This document shows positions 54,230 to 64,000 of a stretch of 64,000 nucleotides of DNA, piece after piece (within the stretch, counting starts at the first letter, position 1; every line of letters begins with the position of its first letter). The stretch spans positions 19,829,820 through 19,893,819 of the forward strand of contig NC_069670.1 in NCBI RefSeq assembly GCF_027244095.1. The letters are read 5' to 3'. Position numbers and translations under genes: made by a program. This DNA is from Hemicordylus capensis (Eukaryota; Chordata; Lepidosauria; Squamata; Cordylidae). Under the pieces are notes generated by a model. That model was not told where the DNA came from. It searched no databases and saw nothing but the letters and a program-made list of their open reading frames with translations.

Positions 54230-54892
54230 TAACTTCTGGGATCTGTTGTCACGAGGTGCGGTGGTGGCCATTGGCATGGATTTTAAAAAAAGGTTTACAC
54301 AGATCCATGGAGGAGACGTCTATTAGTGATGGCTATTAGCAGGGGTGAAGAAAGGCTTGCTCAGTTTATCAGCCAGACAAAATGTTTTCCTTGTCAAGTT
54401 ATGTTTGTACATTGCTCATCAGGACTTTTTCCCCACTCGTCAGGCATCATGTTTCACTTGTCACAGACTAGTAGACTAGTGGGTTTCTGCAGCCCTGGCA
54501 TGATGGGACATGTAACCTCCTTGCACTCCTGTTCCAACCAGGCTGAGTTTAGCCTGCGGGGCACCGAGCAAGGCCAGAATGGGTAAGCTGAAATGAGAGT
54601 CATCCAGCACAAGTCAGCAAGGAGCTGCTTCCAGAGAGCAGAGCAAGGAGGGATTCTGCAGGACCAGGGACAGCTCCCAGCCCTGACAAGCTTGATGTTT
54701 CTCTGGCAATAATCAGACAAGGATCAGTCGAATTCTCCAACACCAACAATTCTTCTCAGCAGGAATTTGCAAAGCCCTGGCTTGGAACGCTGCCTTCCAG
54801 CACCACCTAGGATTATCACCCAGTGAAATCCAGTTCAGTTCAGTTTATTGGCGGTCACTGACCAGTGAAAATAAAGCTCAGGCCTTTAATTG

Positions 54893-55135
54893 CATGTAAA
54901 GGTAAAGGTAAAGTGTGCCATCGAGTCAGTGTTGACTCCTGGCGCCCACAGAGCCCTGTGGTTGTCTTTGGTAGAATACAGGAGGGGTTGTCCATTGCTT
55001 CCTCCTGCTCAGTCTGAGATGATGCCTTTCAGCATCTTCCTATATCACTGCTGCCCCATAATGGCATTTCCCATAGTCTGGGAAACATACCAGCGGGGAT
55101 TCGAACGGGCAACCTCTGGTTTGCTCATCAAGTCA
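54893..55135 (-). mobile_element. Sauria-type SINE
   Basis: Reverse copy: GCCATCGAGTCAGTGTTGAC tail, GAGATGATGCCTTTCAGCAT body, GGGGATTCGAACGGGCAACC B-box region. It ends about 215 bp before the uncoupled ITIM exon. Confidence 0.7.
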
Positions 55136-55351
55136 TTGGGCTCTACTCAATTAATTAAGCCATTGCTGTTGTGTGAGTTTGCCAGTGTGGGTTGGAGTCT
55201 TGATTTTAGAGACATGGGGCCCCATAGCTGATGGGGCTTGCATGTGGTATGTTTGCCCAGGCCATCCACACCGCATCTTCAGGACAGAAAAGATGGAAGG
55301 TTAAAGAAGTCAAGCAACAGGTTTTTTCCCCCCTGCTTCTTTTTGAAACAG

Positions 55352-55417
55352 GAAGGGATTTGCTATGGCCAGTTGGATTTTTCTTCACGTAGTGAGGGTG
55401 CGAACAAGAGAAGGTGA
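55352..55417 (+). CDS. ITIM exon downstream of A3, apparently uncoupled
   Basis: After a TTTTTGAAACAG acceptor the frame reads EGICYGQLDFSSRSEGANKRR and TGA, homologous to exon 6 of A1 and A2. The ITIM (ICYGQL) is intact. The stop falls at the position of an arginine codon in the paralogues (CGA in A2, TGA here), shortening the tail by ten residues; the next bases still align. It is 6.9 kb past the A3 stop, on the same strand. No spacer exon was found between them, and a direct splice from a phase-1 donor would be out of frame. It is either a relic of an earlier inhibitory A3 or part of a rare isoform. Confidence 0.6.
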   Translation, partial: EGICYGQLDFSSRSEGANKRR

Positions 55418-56169
55418 GCATCACAAGGGGGAAAATGTCTAAAGATTTCAACAACCTAGGACAAGATAGTAGGCCTCCGAACCGATGGGCCTCCGAACCG
55501 GTTCGAACGGTCGGTGGTTCCACTGGATTGAGGGCAGGGGTGCTGCTTTAAGAGCAGGGGAGGGTGCACTTACCCCTCGCGCCGCTATTTCCCCACCAGC
55601 GCTGTTTTTACTAAGTCCATCAGGGCGACAGCGTACCCACCCCTGCCACCCCGTTTGCTCCCTTTACCAGAACTAACCGGAAGTATCTGACATGCTCATG
55701 CCGGGCAGGGGCGCATGCATGTCACGTGCGCAGGCACATCGGATACTTCCGGTTAGTTCCAGTAAAGAAGGCAGAGAGGTACGCTGCCGCCCGGATGGAC
55801 TTTCTCAAACCGGAGTGCCAGCAGGGGAAGAGCGGTGGGAGGGGTAAGTGCACCCTCCCCTGCCCTTAAAGCAGCACCCCCCTCCCTGCCTTCGAGCCTC
55901 CCTCGCCCGGTTCCGTGTCCATCCCTAGCAGCCATCAGGTAGACAAGTTGCTGGTGTCTATCTTATATTTTGTTTTCGATTGTGAGCTCTTTGGGGACAG
56001 GGAGCCACTTTATCTTCCTTCCTTCCTTCCTTCTTTCCATGTAAACCACTTTGGGGACTTGGGTTGAAAAGCGGTATATACATATTCGTCATATTTGTAT
56101 TCGTATTATGCCTGCATATTTCCCTGATTTTGATTCGATTTCCTTGGGAAGGGCTTCTTTAGGACTGCA

Positions 56170-56526
56170 AATGGCATGGCTCGTTCTCTCGGCTTTTTGC
56201 AGCACTTTGTGAAGAATAATGAGGCTATGGTATCATTTTCTATCTCCAGCAGCAGAATGAACACATTTCAGTGCCTAGAAAAAGGCTGGATTTTGCTAGG
56301 GCTGCAATCAGAATGTCACCAAAGTCTTTGGGCACTTGGAAAAGGAAAAAGAAAAAGAACTCCAAGCCAGTTTGGCTGTGCTTGTGGCTTCCTTAAACAG
56401 GGAAGAGCAAATCAGGCTTTTGATGGGTTCTTTGTTCAACAAGAAGGACCTGCTAAGTCATCTTGAATTGTTCCCTTTCGGGGATAGCAGGTGTCCCAAG
56501 CTGCTTCAGGGACAAAGCCATACACC

Positions 56527-56577
<51 letters not shown>

Positions 56578-56765
56578 GCAGGACAAATATATCTTGGCCA
56601 TGAGAGCAATGAATGAAAAAATGGATGTGGAAAACATGGATCTGGAAAGCGTCATCTTTAATATAAGCCTCCACATTCAGCAACTTCAAAGATATTTAAG
56701 CCTGGAATTTGCTTTTCTTCTTGAACTTAAAACGTTTTTCCAGCGGGCTGGATCCATCCACTGAA
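56170..56765 (+). pseudogene. Unassigned coding-like fragment
   Basis: One frame reads VTKVFGHLEKEKEKELQAS, LAVLVASLNREEQIRLLMGS, then LFNKKDLLSHLELF, with helical, protein-like composition. Upstream coding-like text (FSISSSRMNTFQCLEKGWIL) is in another frame, so it is not one open reading frame. I do not recognise the family. Its last part (56580-56700) aligns with segments in the 3' flanks of A1 (about 1190-1275) and A2 (about 16400-16485). Confidence 0.35.
56528..56576. repeat. (AC)n microsatellite
   Basis: About 24 AC units within the coding-like segment at 56.2-56.8 kb. Confidence 0.9.
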
Positions 56766-57062
56766 CCACATCCATTTCACTTGTTACAGCGCAATTCTGC
56801 GTAATCGGTCTGGAACAGAAAACCAGAAGATCAGAGGTCACTCTCACAAGGGCTGGTTTTATTTATTTAAAATATTTCTATACTGCTCAAAACTTGTGTC
56901 TCTGGGGAGTTTACATTTAAAATCTTTAATTTGTACTTTATTTGCCACAAATGAAAAAGCTACTCCCTCCCCGCTCCTGAATGTTTTGTCTGTCTTATTA
57001 ACTAACTTTTTATATTGTTGTTGACTATTTTTTAATCTTGTAAACATCTTGGGCAGTTTCCA

Positions 57063-57632
57063 CTGGGCGCTTTCCAGACTAGCTGCTCAACAGCAGCGAA
57101 ATGCCTCCGTTCAGGCAAGTCGAATCTGAAACGTAAACAGCAGTCTCGCGGAAACTAACAACCCGAAAAAACAGCAACCTTTTTACACCAGATATATGAT
57201 GTCCAAGCTCTATATCGCGATTAAATTCGAAACAAGGCATCGGAAATGTGAACGGCACCCTGCTATCTGTGTAGGGACTGCGGTGTCAGGATGCAGGAAG
57301 TGTGGAAGTGTGGGGGTCACATCATATCTTGTGGGGTCACATGATTCTCTTTATTTAGCAGGGGGAGAGAAACTGGCCATAACCACCCCCAGCACAGTAC
57401 CTCCAGTGACTGTGGCTGGAGGCAACAGTCACGAAATATTTCTTTTTAGATTGTGAGCCCTTTGGGGACAGGGTTCCATCTTATTTATTTGTTATTTCTC
57501 TGTGTAAACCGCCCTGAGCCATTTTTTTGGAAGGGAGGTATAGGAATCGAATAAATAAATAAAATAATAAATATCTTCTGAGATATGATGTAACCCCATT
57601 GCAGGGTCTAATCTGAAAAAAAGCACCCTGGA
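57063..57632 (+). mobile_element. DNA-transposon-like MITE interrupted by an L2-like end
   Basis: Same family as 34918-35248 (GGGCGCTTTCCAGACTAG ... AAAAAAGCACCCTGG). The middle carries an L2-like 3' segment (about 57340-57575) absent from the other copy, so that segment was inserted later. Confidence 0.5.
57340..57575 (+). mobile_element. L2-like 3' element
   Basis: ATGATTCTCTTTATTTAGCA to AGGTATAGGAATCGAATAAA; interrupts the MITE at 57063-57632. Other short 3' ends of this family: 105-195, 11225-11300, 31105-31197, 44540-44680, 55950-56105 (all plus). Confidence 0.55.
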
Positions 57633-58399
57633 AAGGCAACTCACAAATAAATGTTCAGCAGTGATGATACAACCGAATTTTGCAAGATCTTGCAAAACCA
57701 TTGAGATTGGTCTACAAACATTTGTACAGCAACTCTCCCTTTCTCCCCTGCTACTTAACCTTAGCTCTCTCTTTGTAATTTGTGGCATATCAAAGAAAGC
57801 GGGGGGAGGAAGAAACACTCTCTTTCATTTTAGGAAAGCTTCCATCAGAATCCATTTCCTCACAGCTCAGGCAACCAGGTGGCCATTCACAAGCCTGTCT
57901 GTATAAGGTGGCCCAAAGACATCCATAGGCCTATTCTACAGTCTGATAGAAGTTCCCTCCCACTCTTCCGTCCTGTGTGAATTCCAGTTTCTCTGATCAA
58001 TACCAAGCCCTGAATTATCAAAAGGCGTTGGCTTGGTTTCTTCCAAGCCCTTCTTGAAATGCCGGTCTCCACCGCCATGGGGGAGGGGTTGTGCCACCCT
58101 CACATGAGGCAGACACGGGCGCCATCTTGCTTCCCCCCTCCACGTGATGGGCCGGCCATCAAGGGAAGGAGGCGGGCCGATTGGGTCCTGGCCGCCTCCA
58201 TTTCGAGTAGCCGCTCCGTAAATCAGCACCCTCCCACCCACCCTGCACTCAGTGAGGGATACCCGGTTGCCTGTGCGGGCCAAGTAGGAATTTGGGGGGT
58301 CACACCAGATTGGCACCAACCTTTTTCCGCCTACTTCTCACTGAGTCCCTTGGTTTTGAGTCATAGGTAGGCACTGAAGTATCCAGTCACTTATTATTA

Positions 58400-58662
58400 T
58401 TATTAGTAGTAGTAGTAGTAGTAGTATTTTATTATTTATTTATTTATTTACATTTTATATCCCACTCTTCCTCCAAGGAGCCCAGAGCGGTGTACTACAT
58501 ACTTAAGTTTCTCCTCACAACAACCCTGTGAAGTAGGTGAGGCTGAGAGAGAAGTGACTGGCCCAGAGTCACCCAGCAAGTCTCATGGCTGAATGGGGAT
58601 TTGAACTCGGGTCTCCTCGGTCCTAGTCCAGCACTCTAACCACTACACCACGCTGGCTCTTG
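58400..58662 (-). mobile_element. MIR-like SINE, near full length
   Basis: Reverse copy from TTATTATTATTAG tail and ACAACCCTGTGAAGTAGGTG, GACTGGCCCAGAGTCACCCA to the tRNA-like head ACTCTAACCACTACACCACG. Confidence 0.7.
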
Positions 58663-58664
58663 GC

Positions 58665-59095
58665 CGGAGAGTGCGGGTGTTGGGTAGGTGGTTTAACTAA
58701 CGGTGTTCATCTGGAGGGCCATTTGGGGTGAGGGAGGCCAAGGAATAGCCCTTCAGGGCTTTTGTGCCCGGAGGGCTAGGAATGACCCCTGCTCGGGGGG
58801 GTGGCTCGACGCACCAGCTCAGGGCTTGGCGGCTTGGGTTGGGGGTGGGTCCCTTCGCGGGGTGAAGCCTTGTGGTGAGAGCAAGTCAGGACTTGGCACC
58901 TGACCAAATCAGCACCCGGCCCTTCACCCTGGTGTGGGACGGCCCTCCCAAGGAGGCGGCCCCACACAGGAGGACTACCCTCACTCTGGTTCGTTAGGCA
59001 CCTCGTTGCAGTTCTTATTCTGTTGTATGTGAATAAAGTGGCCCTAATTTACTCCAACTGAGCGTGTCCTGTCTTCATTGGGGCTGGGGGGACAA
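58665..59095 (+). mobile_element. Possible solitary LTR-like relic
   Basis: A GC-rich stretch ending with AATAAAGTGGCCC and TGTCCTGTCTTCATTGGGGC, then ACAACA, which resembles the R-U5 end of a long terminal repeat. No internal retroviral genes adjoin it, and no target duplication was resolved. Age and family unknown; treat as tentative. Confidence 0.25.
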
Positions 59096-59146
59096 CAAGA
59101 CGTGGCACATTGGTCTGACATTTCAGTATCCAGGAATGCCGGTTAC

Positions 59147-59196
59147 CTGTGGGATTTCATGCATGCATACCCGATTTCCTGGCTGGTCTGCATTCC
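59147..59196 (-). CDS. B2 short cytoplasmic spacer exon
   Basis: 50 nt between TTCTCTCTAACAG and CCACAG|GTAACC, phase 1 in and 0 out, encoding GNADQPGNRVCMHEIPQ. Size, position and phases equal the A1 and A2 spacer exons, although the sequence is not clearly alike. The phase-0 exit implies at least one more coding exon downstream. Confidence 0.6.
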
Positions 59197-62100
59197 CTGT
59201 TAGAGAGAAGCAAAAGAAGAGGAAATTGAGTAACACTTGACTAGAGGCCGAATGGAGCTCAATTTACCTTACAAATGCATCACCTTTGGCAAGGTGCTTT
59301 CTGGCGAGCAGGACCAAAGGTGGGATCAACAGGAGGAGGAGGATACAAGGTATCCCAATATATAGAATGAAAATGCACTTTCCTGTAAAGAGAGAGAGAG
59401 AGGGAAATGCTAGCAAGTAGACTAGCCACTGGGCCAATATAGGACACAGCATCAGGGCAAGTAGCCAGAATCTTCCCATTCGTGCACACCATTCTGAATC
59501 AACTCTTGGCCAACTGCAGCTGGAAGTCTGTGTCGGTGGCACCTTTCCCCCTTCACGAATACAAATATGGTGAATACTTATACACCGCTTTTCAACAACA
59601 GTCCCCAAAGTGGTTGAAATAGATATAAATAAATAAGGATGGCTCCCTGTCCTCAAAGGGCTCACAGGTCACAATAAAAAAAGAAACACAAGAGAGACAC
59701 CAGCAACAGCCACTGGAGAGGGATGCTGTGCTGGGGATGGATAGGGCTGATTGCTCTCCCCCTGCTCAACACAAGAGAATCTCCACTTTTAAAAGGAGCC
59801 TCTTTTGTTCAGTTAGCAGGGGGAACTTCCACTGTCACACTTCAGCCCTACCCAGAACCTTCCACATTTTTGTGCTGTAGCTTTGCACTTTTTATATATA
59901 GTTATATTGTATAGTCTCGCTGTATTTATCACTTAAGCTTTTATGCAATCATGCCTTTTTGTCCCTTTTTATCCTTTTAAATGCATTTTATACCTTTATG
60001 TCTTGTATGCCTTTTATGCTATTTTATGCCCTTTTATGTGTTTAAATGCTTTTTAATGTTTCCTTTTAACATATCTTTGTGCATTATACTTTGCACTGTG
60101 TGTGTAATCACCTCCTGTATTGTATGCTGGCCTATGACCGTAATAAAGATGATTGATTGATTGATTCTACCCAGAACCAACATAATCTTTCTCATTCTTC
60201 TGAAGATATACCTCTTTCCTTCACTGGCTTCTGCTACATCACGTTTCCGATATCCTTATCTCCAAAGGATCAATCTCCAAAGGATCAATCACGTTTCCAA
60301 TATCCTTATCTCCAAGATCAATCTGATCTTACTCTATTAATCCCACTGCCTCCATATCTCAGCCTGCAGAGATACGTTCCTCCTCCTGGGCCTTCGCTCA
60401 TCCATCTTTTCTGCCTCCCTTCACCTCTCCAAGATCTCTGGCTCCTTTAATGGGGAGTTAAATTTGTGTCTCCCTTAGCAGAAAAAACAACTGTTTCTGT
60501 TCAGAACAGCAAAGGTCTCTCCCAGTGGCTGGTTTCTCCATTGTGTCTTTAAAAACACACACAATGGTGAGCCTCTTTGGGGCAGGCAACCACCTTATGA
60601 ACTGCCTAGAGAACGCTTTGTGGGGAAGTGGTATCTAAAGAGGACATCTGAGGGGGCCCTGCTCCGGGTGCTGACAATGAGAGAGGCCCGGCTGTCGTGC
60701 ACTCGGGACAGGGCCTTCTCTGTGGCTGCCCCCAGACTCTGGAATGCTCTCCCAGTGGCCATTCGTTCCTCAGACTCCATCACGGCTTTTAGAAAGCTTG
60801 TAAAGACTTGGCTTTTTACCCAGGCTTTTACATAATCATTTTTACTGCTGCTGTGGGTGTTTTTATCTGTTGTATTGTTTTATGCCTGTTTTTATATGTT
60901 TTTATACTTTTAGCATGATGTTTTTATTGTGTTTTTATTGTATGTTTTTAACTTTTGTAAACCGCCTTGGGGTTATTTTTTTTAATGAAAGGCGGTATAA
61001 AAATGCAAAAATAAAAATGAAAATGAAAATAATTATTCTAAATAATATTAATATATATTTAGTATCTGGCAGATGGACTGGACTAGGCATTCTGTCATAC
61101 TGTACCTGCAATTGTGGACACTGTGCTTATGGTTATCAGCCCACTGGTGTTTCGGTTCCCTGGGTCTGAACAGGTATAGGATGCCCCTTCAGTCCACGAC
61201 TCTGCAGGAATCAGCTTTAAACTCCAAATGCCGAAGAGTCCTTCCCCGTCAATCACGTCCCCGTCCTTCTGGTCCTCCGAAGTGTTCCCACTAATATCCC
61301 AGGAGACAGTACCCCAGTCAGGGTGTCCATCATAGAAGAGGCAGAGCAGGGGGATCCCATGGCTAAGCAGAGCCCCCTCCCAGGAGGAAGGGGCCAGCAG
61401 GGAGAGGCTGGGCCCGGATGCCTCTAGAAGAGCGTGGAGAAAGATAGTGACATATCAGTGGGATGGGAGGGTTGACTTGAAGGTGTCCCGCTTGGCCTCT
61501 AAAGCCCAGCGTGGTATAACCACACACTACTGAAACAAACCCAGTTATGAACGGAGTAACGCAGCCACTCAAGAATTAGAGACAAGGAACCCAAATCCAA
61601 AACCAACCCGTATTCGCCTGCTCCTGCCATCAAACGCCGGTCACTGACAATTATGCACATGGGGGCAAAAAGCCCTAATTTCACATCTAGTTAACTCTGG
61701 ATGGAGGGTATCAAACCAGGAGTGCTCCCTAATCACTGGAACACACAGAGCCCTCGAGCCTGATCCACAGGCTACTTTCGGCGCACCTATAACCTGTATA
61801 GTGTGTCCTCATGTATGGCTGTTCACACATGCTGTTCAGTGCACATACCACAGTCCACTTCCTATCCGCCCCCTGCATTTGAAAGGGTCCGTACCCAGCT
61901 TCCTTTTCAAAATGAATGCATGGACAATCATGAACACACAATCATGCACATGTGTACAGTCACCTGAACACACGCGGCATATAGTATGGCCAAATAGGAG
62001 TAGGAAGCTCATCTCAATCTGGCCCATTTTGCCTCTGGAGAAATAGAAAGGGTGGTGGTTGTTTAGCGGTATTATGATTATTATCAGCAGCAGCATTATT

Positions 62101-63595
62101 ATGATTATTATTATCAGCATTATTCTGATTAATAGAGCAGAATTTATTATTATCAGCAGCATTATTATTATTAGCGTTATTATTATTATTATTAACAGCA
62201 GCATTTATTATTATTAGCAGCAGCATTTATTATTATTGTTATTATCATCATCAGCATTATTATTATTAGCAACATTATTATTATTAGCAGCATTTATTAT
62301 TATCATCAGCATTATTATTACTATCATCAGCATTATTATTATTAGCAACAGCATTTTTATTATTAGCAGCAGCATTTATTATTGTTATTATTAGCAGCAG
62401 CATTTATTGTTATCATCAGCATTATTATTACTATCATCAGCATTATTATTATTAGCAACAGCATTTTTTATTATTAGCAGCAGCATTTATTATTGTTATT
62501 ATTAGCATCAGCATTTATTATTATTATCAGCTATTATTATTATTATCAGCATCATTAGTAGTATTTATTATTATTTTAAAAGACTTCCAGAAGATTGGCT
62601 TGTTTTATACTGAGGACTCTTTTGAAGTTAATTTTTACATTTTGGCGTATCTGATTTGTATAGCAGAGTCTACGTTGTTGATTAGGATCTAAGGTTGTAT
62701 TGTGAATTTATACTAAGCAGTTTATTTGTTTAGTCATAGCCATAACAAAGAGATTTAACTCAAAATCCGGTAAATTGAAACAATGACGTAAAAATTTGCA
62801 GGACACTCAAAAATGCAAACGTTGACTCAGAATCATTCAGAGCAATTCAACACATGAGATCAACTTGCCATGGACTCTGATGGCAGAAACTAAAAAGCCG
62901 GCTACTTTTCATGGAACATAGGACCTGGTTTTGGCTAAGTAAAAAAAAAAAAAGCAGGTGGAACCCCAGAGACCTCTCGGGTAAAGTATAAGCAATGGCC
63001 GAATAAGTATGTCACATAGACAGTTGTAGAAATTACCAACAAAAAATAAAGAAGGAATCAGATCTTCACCTTCCCCAGACCTGCATGGACCCAAACGTTC
63101 TGTAATAGCAATTCCAGCCCTAGGGCCTGTCAGCGTAGCCGATGGTGAAACCTTCATATATTATGCTTGGTAAGATATTTTATTTTGCAGTGAGTAAGCA
63201 GTTTGGAGCAGGTTTTGCACTGAGCAAGACAGACATGCGATAGATAACAGAAGCTCTCAGAAGCTGCTCACCTCTGACCATGAGTCTGGTCCCATCCGCG
63301 ATTCTGAAGGAGCCACTGATGTCTGCAGCACAGTAGTAGACTCCGGAGTCATTGCTTTGCACCTCGTTGATGATCAGATGTTGCTCATTATTTTGGTCCT
63401 TTCTTTTTTGCATTGTATATTTAGTGCTTGCCTCAAGCTGCTGCAGGCTCTTGCCTTGTGCCCTCCTGGACCAGCTCACGGTTCTTTTACGAAATAAATC
63501 TGGGATTTTGCAGGTCACCGTGACAGTCTCTCCAGCAGATGCCAAGATCCGGGCCAGGTATTGTGGCCTTTCTGCATCCCCCTGTGATTCAGCAG
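59147..63595 (-). CDS. Gene B2: V(J)-C1 receptor, partial in window
   Basis: Minus-strand subfamily B member convergent with A3. Exons: V 63595-63272, C1 61423-61106, transmembrane 59382-59284, cytoplasmic spacer 59196-59147. Lengths equal those of B1, splice phases are 1,1,1 and then 0. No stop or frame break was found. The leader is expected above 63.6 kb or beyond the window edge. The last exon, which would start at phase 0, was not found between 55 and 59.1 kb, so whether B2 carries an ITIM is open. The V-C1 intron holds a long TTA-rich minisatellite (62050-62575). Confidence 0.74.
59284..59382 (-). CDS. B2 transmembrane exon
   Basis: 99 nt from CTCTTTACAG to AAAG|GTGATG. Encodes GKCIFILYIG, a hydrophobic run IPCILLLLLIPPLVLLA, then RKHLAKG. 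The PP pair and RKHL tail are conserved with B1. Confidence 0.78.
59555..59822 (-). mobile_element. L2-like 3' element upstream of B2 transmembrane exon
   Basis: TACACCGCTTTTCAACAACA to TTTGTTCAGTTAGCAGGGGG, reverse orientation. It lies about 170 bp from the B2 transmembrane exon in the intron. Confidence 0.6.
59860..60170 (+). mobile_element. Unclassified LINE-type 3' end
   Basis: T-rich stretch ending TGGCCTATGACCGTAATAAA then GAT-GATT repeats. A related reverse end is at about 31740-31800 (ATCATCTTTATTACAATCTT). Confidence 0.4.
60170..60600. other. Unassigned B2 intron sequence
   Basis: C/T-rich with a short tandem repeat of TATCCTTATCTCCAA and AAAGGATCAATC (60250-60330). No exon seen. 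Confidence 0.4.
60605..61015 (+). mobile_element. L2-like LINE 3' end
   Basis: Frame RAFSVAAPRLWNALPVAIRS and FRKLVKTWLFTQAF, the C-terminus of L2-type LINE proteins; tail AACCGCCTTGGGGTTATTTT with A-rich end. It lies between B2 C1 and transmembrane exons. Confidence 0.65.
61106..61423 (-). CDS. B2 C1-like Ig domain exon
   Basis: 318 nt from GCTCTTCTAG to GCAG|GTACAG. Lacks an internal ATG but is open throughout: EASGPSLSLLAPSSWEG, IPLLCLFYDGHPDW, VSWDISGN, IWSLKLIPAESW, ASYTCSDPGNRNTS. Matches B1 along its whole length with three likely N-glycosylation sites. Confidence 0.8.
62050..62575. repeat. TTATTA/AGCAGCAGCATT minisatellite
   Basis: About 520 bp of degenerate units built from TTATTATTATTAGCAGCAGC and TTATCATCAGCA. 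It lies in the B2 V-C1 intron. ORFs inside (for example MLLLIII) are low complexity. Confidence 0.8.
62580..63180. other. Unassigned B2 V-C1 intron sequence
   Basis: A/T-rich; an A-run at 62940-62953. No exon or known repeat recognised. Confidence 0.4.
63272..63595 (-). CDS. B2 V-type Ig domain exon with built-in J-like strand
   Basis: 324 nt from TTTCCTATAAAG to AGAG|GTGAGC. Encodes AAESQGDAERPQ, VTVTC, VSWSRRAQGK, SNDSGVYYCAA, then FRIADGTRLMVRG. Same length and end as B1; the AAESQ start is identical. Confidence 0.82.
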
Positions 63596-63684
63596 CTTTA
63601 TAGGAAAACCAATACACTTGTGATGTGCTAGGAACAAACTAGGCAGGGGGGAAACATCCATACGTATCACACAATGAGCTCATT

Positions 63685-63870
63685 CACACAATCAAAAACT
63701 ATGTTCTACCCTGGTTTGGAAGCTGTGTGTGCTCCCAGTGTTCGGTTGTGTGGGAGCAAGGTAGGAGAAAAGGCTACCCAAGTTAAATCCCCCTCCCCTT
63801 AATCAAGGTTAACGGAGCAATCACATGTGTCGTGTGAAGAGCCTCAGTTTGTGGTTGTGTAAATGACCTC
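63685..63870 (+). mobile_element. Fold-back MITE near B2 V exon
   Basis: Left arm TTCACACAATCAAAAACTAT, right arm GTGGTTGTGTAAATGACCTC. Same family as 45635-45842. It lies in the upstream flank where the B2 leader would be sought. Confidence 0.45.
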
Positions 63871-63937
63871 CAAGAATCCTTCACTACAATCAACTCTGAA
63901 AATGGTTTCAAAGTATTCATTCTTCACTGAAAGAATG

Positions 63938-63938
<1 letters not shown>

Positions 63939-63982
<44 letters not shown>
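63939..63982. repeat. (GATT)n microsatellite at window edge
   Basis: About 11 units; another GATT array is at 42324-42352. Confidence 0.85.
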
Positions 63983-64000
63983 ACTGAGACAGCACATCTG

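Noticed and set aside
58059-58370. Open frames at 57.9-58.4 kb as a gene
   Set aside because: Frames on both strands without domain features in GC-rich sequence between repeats.
62050-62575. CRISPR-like or regular repeat array
   Set aside because: Units are degenerate triplet-rich minisatellite without constant repeats and unique spacers.
3228-63595. Rearranging TCR or Ig locus
   Set aside because: Each V exon runs directly into a splice donor, the J-like strand is inside the exon, and each V has its own C1 and transmembrane exons. I saw no recombination signal at the exon edges.

Overview
The window reads as nuclear DNA of a squamate reptile. The support is the repeat content: Sauria-type tRNA SINEs with a BovB-like 3' end, a BovB LINE 3' fragment, CR1 and L2-like LINE ends, MIR-like SINEs, many copies of a SINE with a 5S-rRNA-derived head, hAT and Tc1/mariner-like MITEs, two Helitron-like elements and long GATA arrays. 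Genes are split into short exons with GT-AG introns. The species cannot be named from sequence alone.

The host coding content I can support is a cluster of five immunoglobulin-superfamily receptor genes in two subfamilies, labelled here A and B. Each has one V-type domain exon, one C1-like domain exon and a transmembrane exon, joined by phase-1 introns. Subfamily A has A1 (minus, 3228-10837), A2 (minus, 16611-24483) and A3 (plus, 44898-48431). Subfamily B has B1 (minus, 29136-33522) and B2 (minus, 59147-63595 as visible). A1 and A2 can be assembled from start to stop (about 324 and 318 residues): split leader, V, C1, transmembrane, a short cytoplasmic exon, and a last exon with an inhibitory-type tyrosine motif (ICYAHL in A1, ICYAQL in A2). 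They appear to be inhibitory immune receptors. A3 ends in its transmembrane exon, followed at once by AATAAA, while an ITIM exon of the same type (ICYGQL) lies 6.9 kb further on. A3 looks like the short-tailed partner, the usual arrangement of paired activating/inhibitory receptors. The B V exons end in a built-in J-like strand (GTKLVV, GTRLMV) and have a different transmembrane exon. B2 has a short cytoplasmic exon with the same phases as in A1 and A2, and its last exon was not found. Leaders of A3, B1 and B2 were not identified.

Layout: 0-3 kb, A1 3' flank split by a 1.7 kb hAT element; 3-11 kb, A1; 11-16 kb, SINEs, Helitron, BovB and an hAT MITE; 16-25 kb, A2, a tandem paralogue of A1 with start codons about 13.6 kb apart; 25-29 kb, CR1 and nested SINEs; 29-34 kb, B1; 34-44 kb, DNA-transposon remains and SINEs around a repeat-poor stretch (38.6-39.5 kb); 45-48 kb, A3; 49-53 kb, a Helitron and the second 1.7 kb hAT copy; 53-57 kb, a MITE, the orphan ITIM exon and an unassigned coding-like fragment; 59-64 kb, B2.

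All exon calls come from reading frames, conserved residues and splice-site dinucleotides, without transcripts or database searches. Family names are by recognition of motifs.
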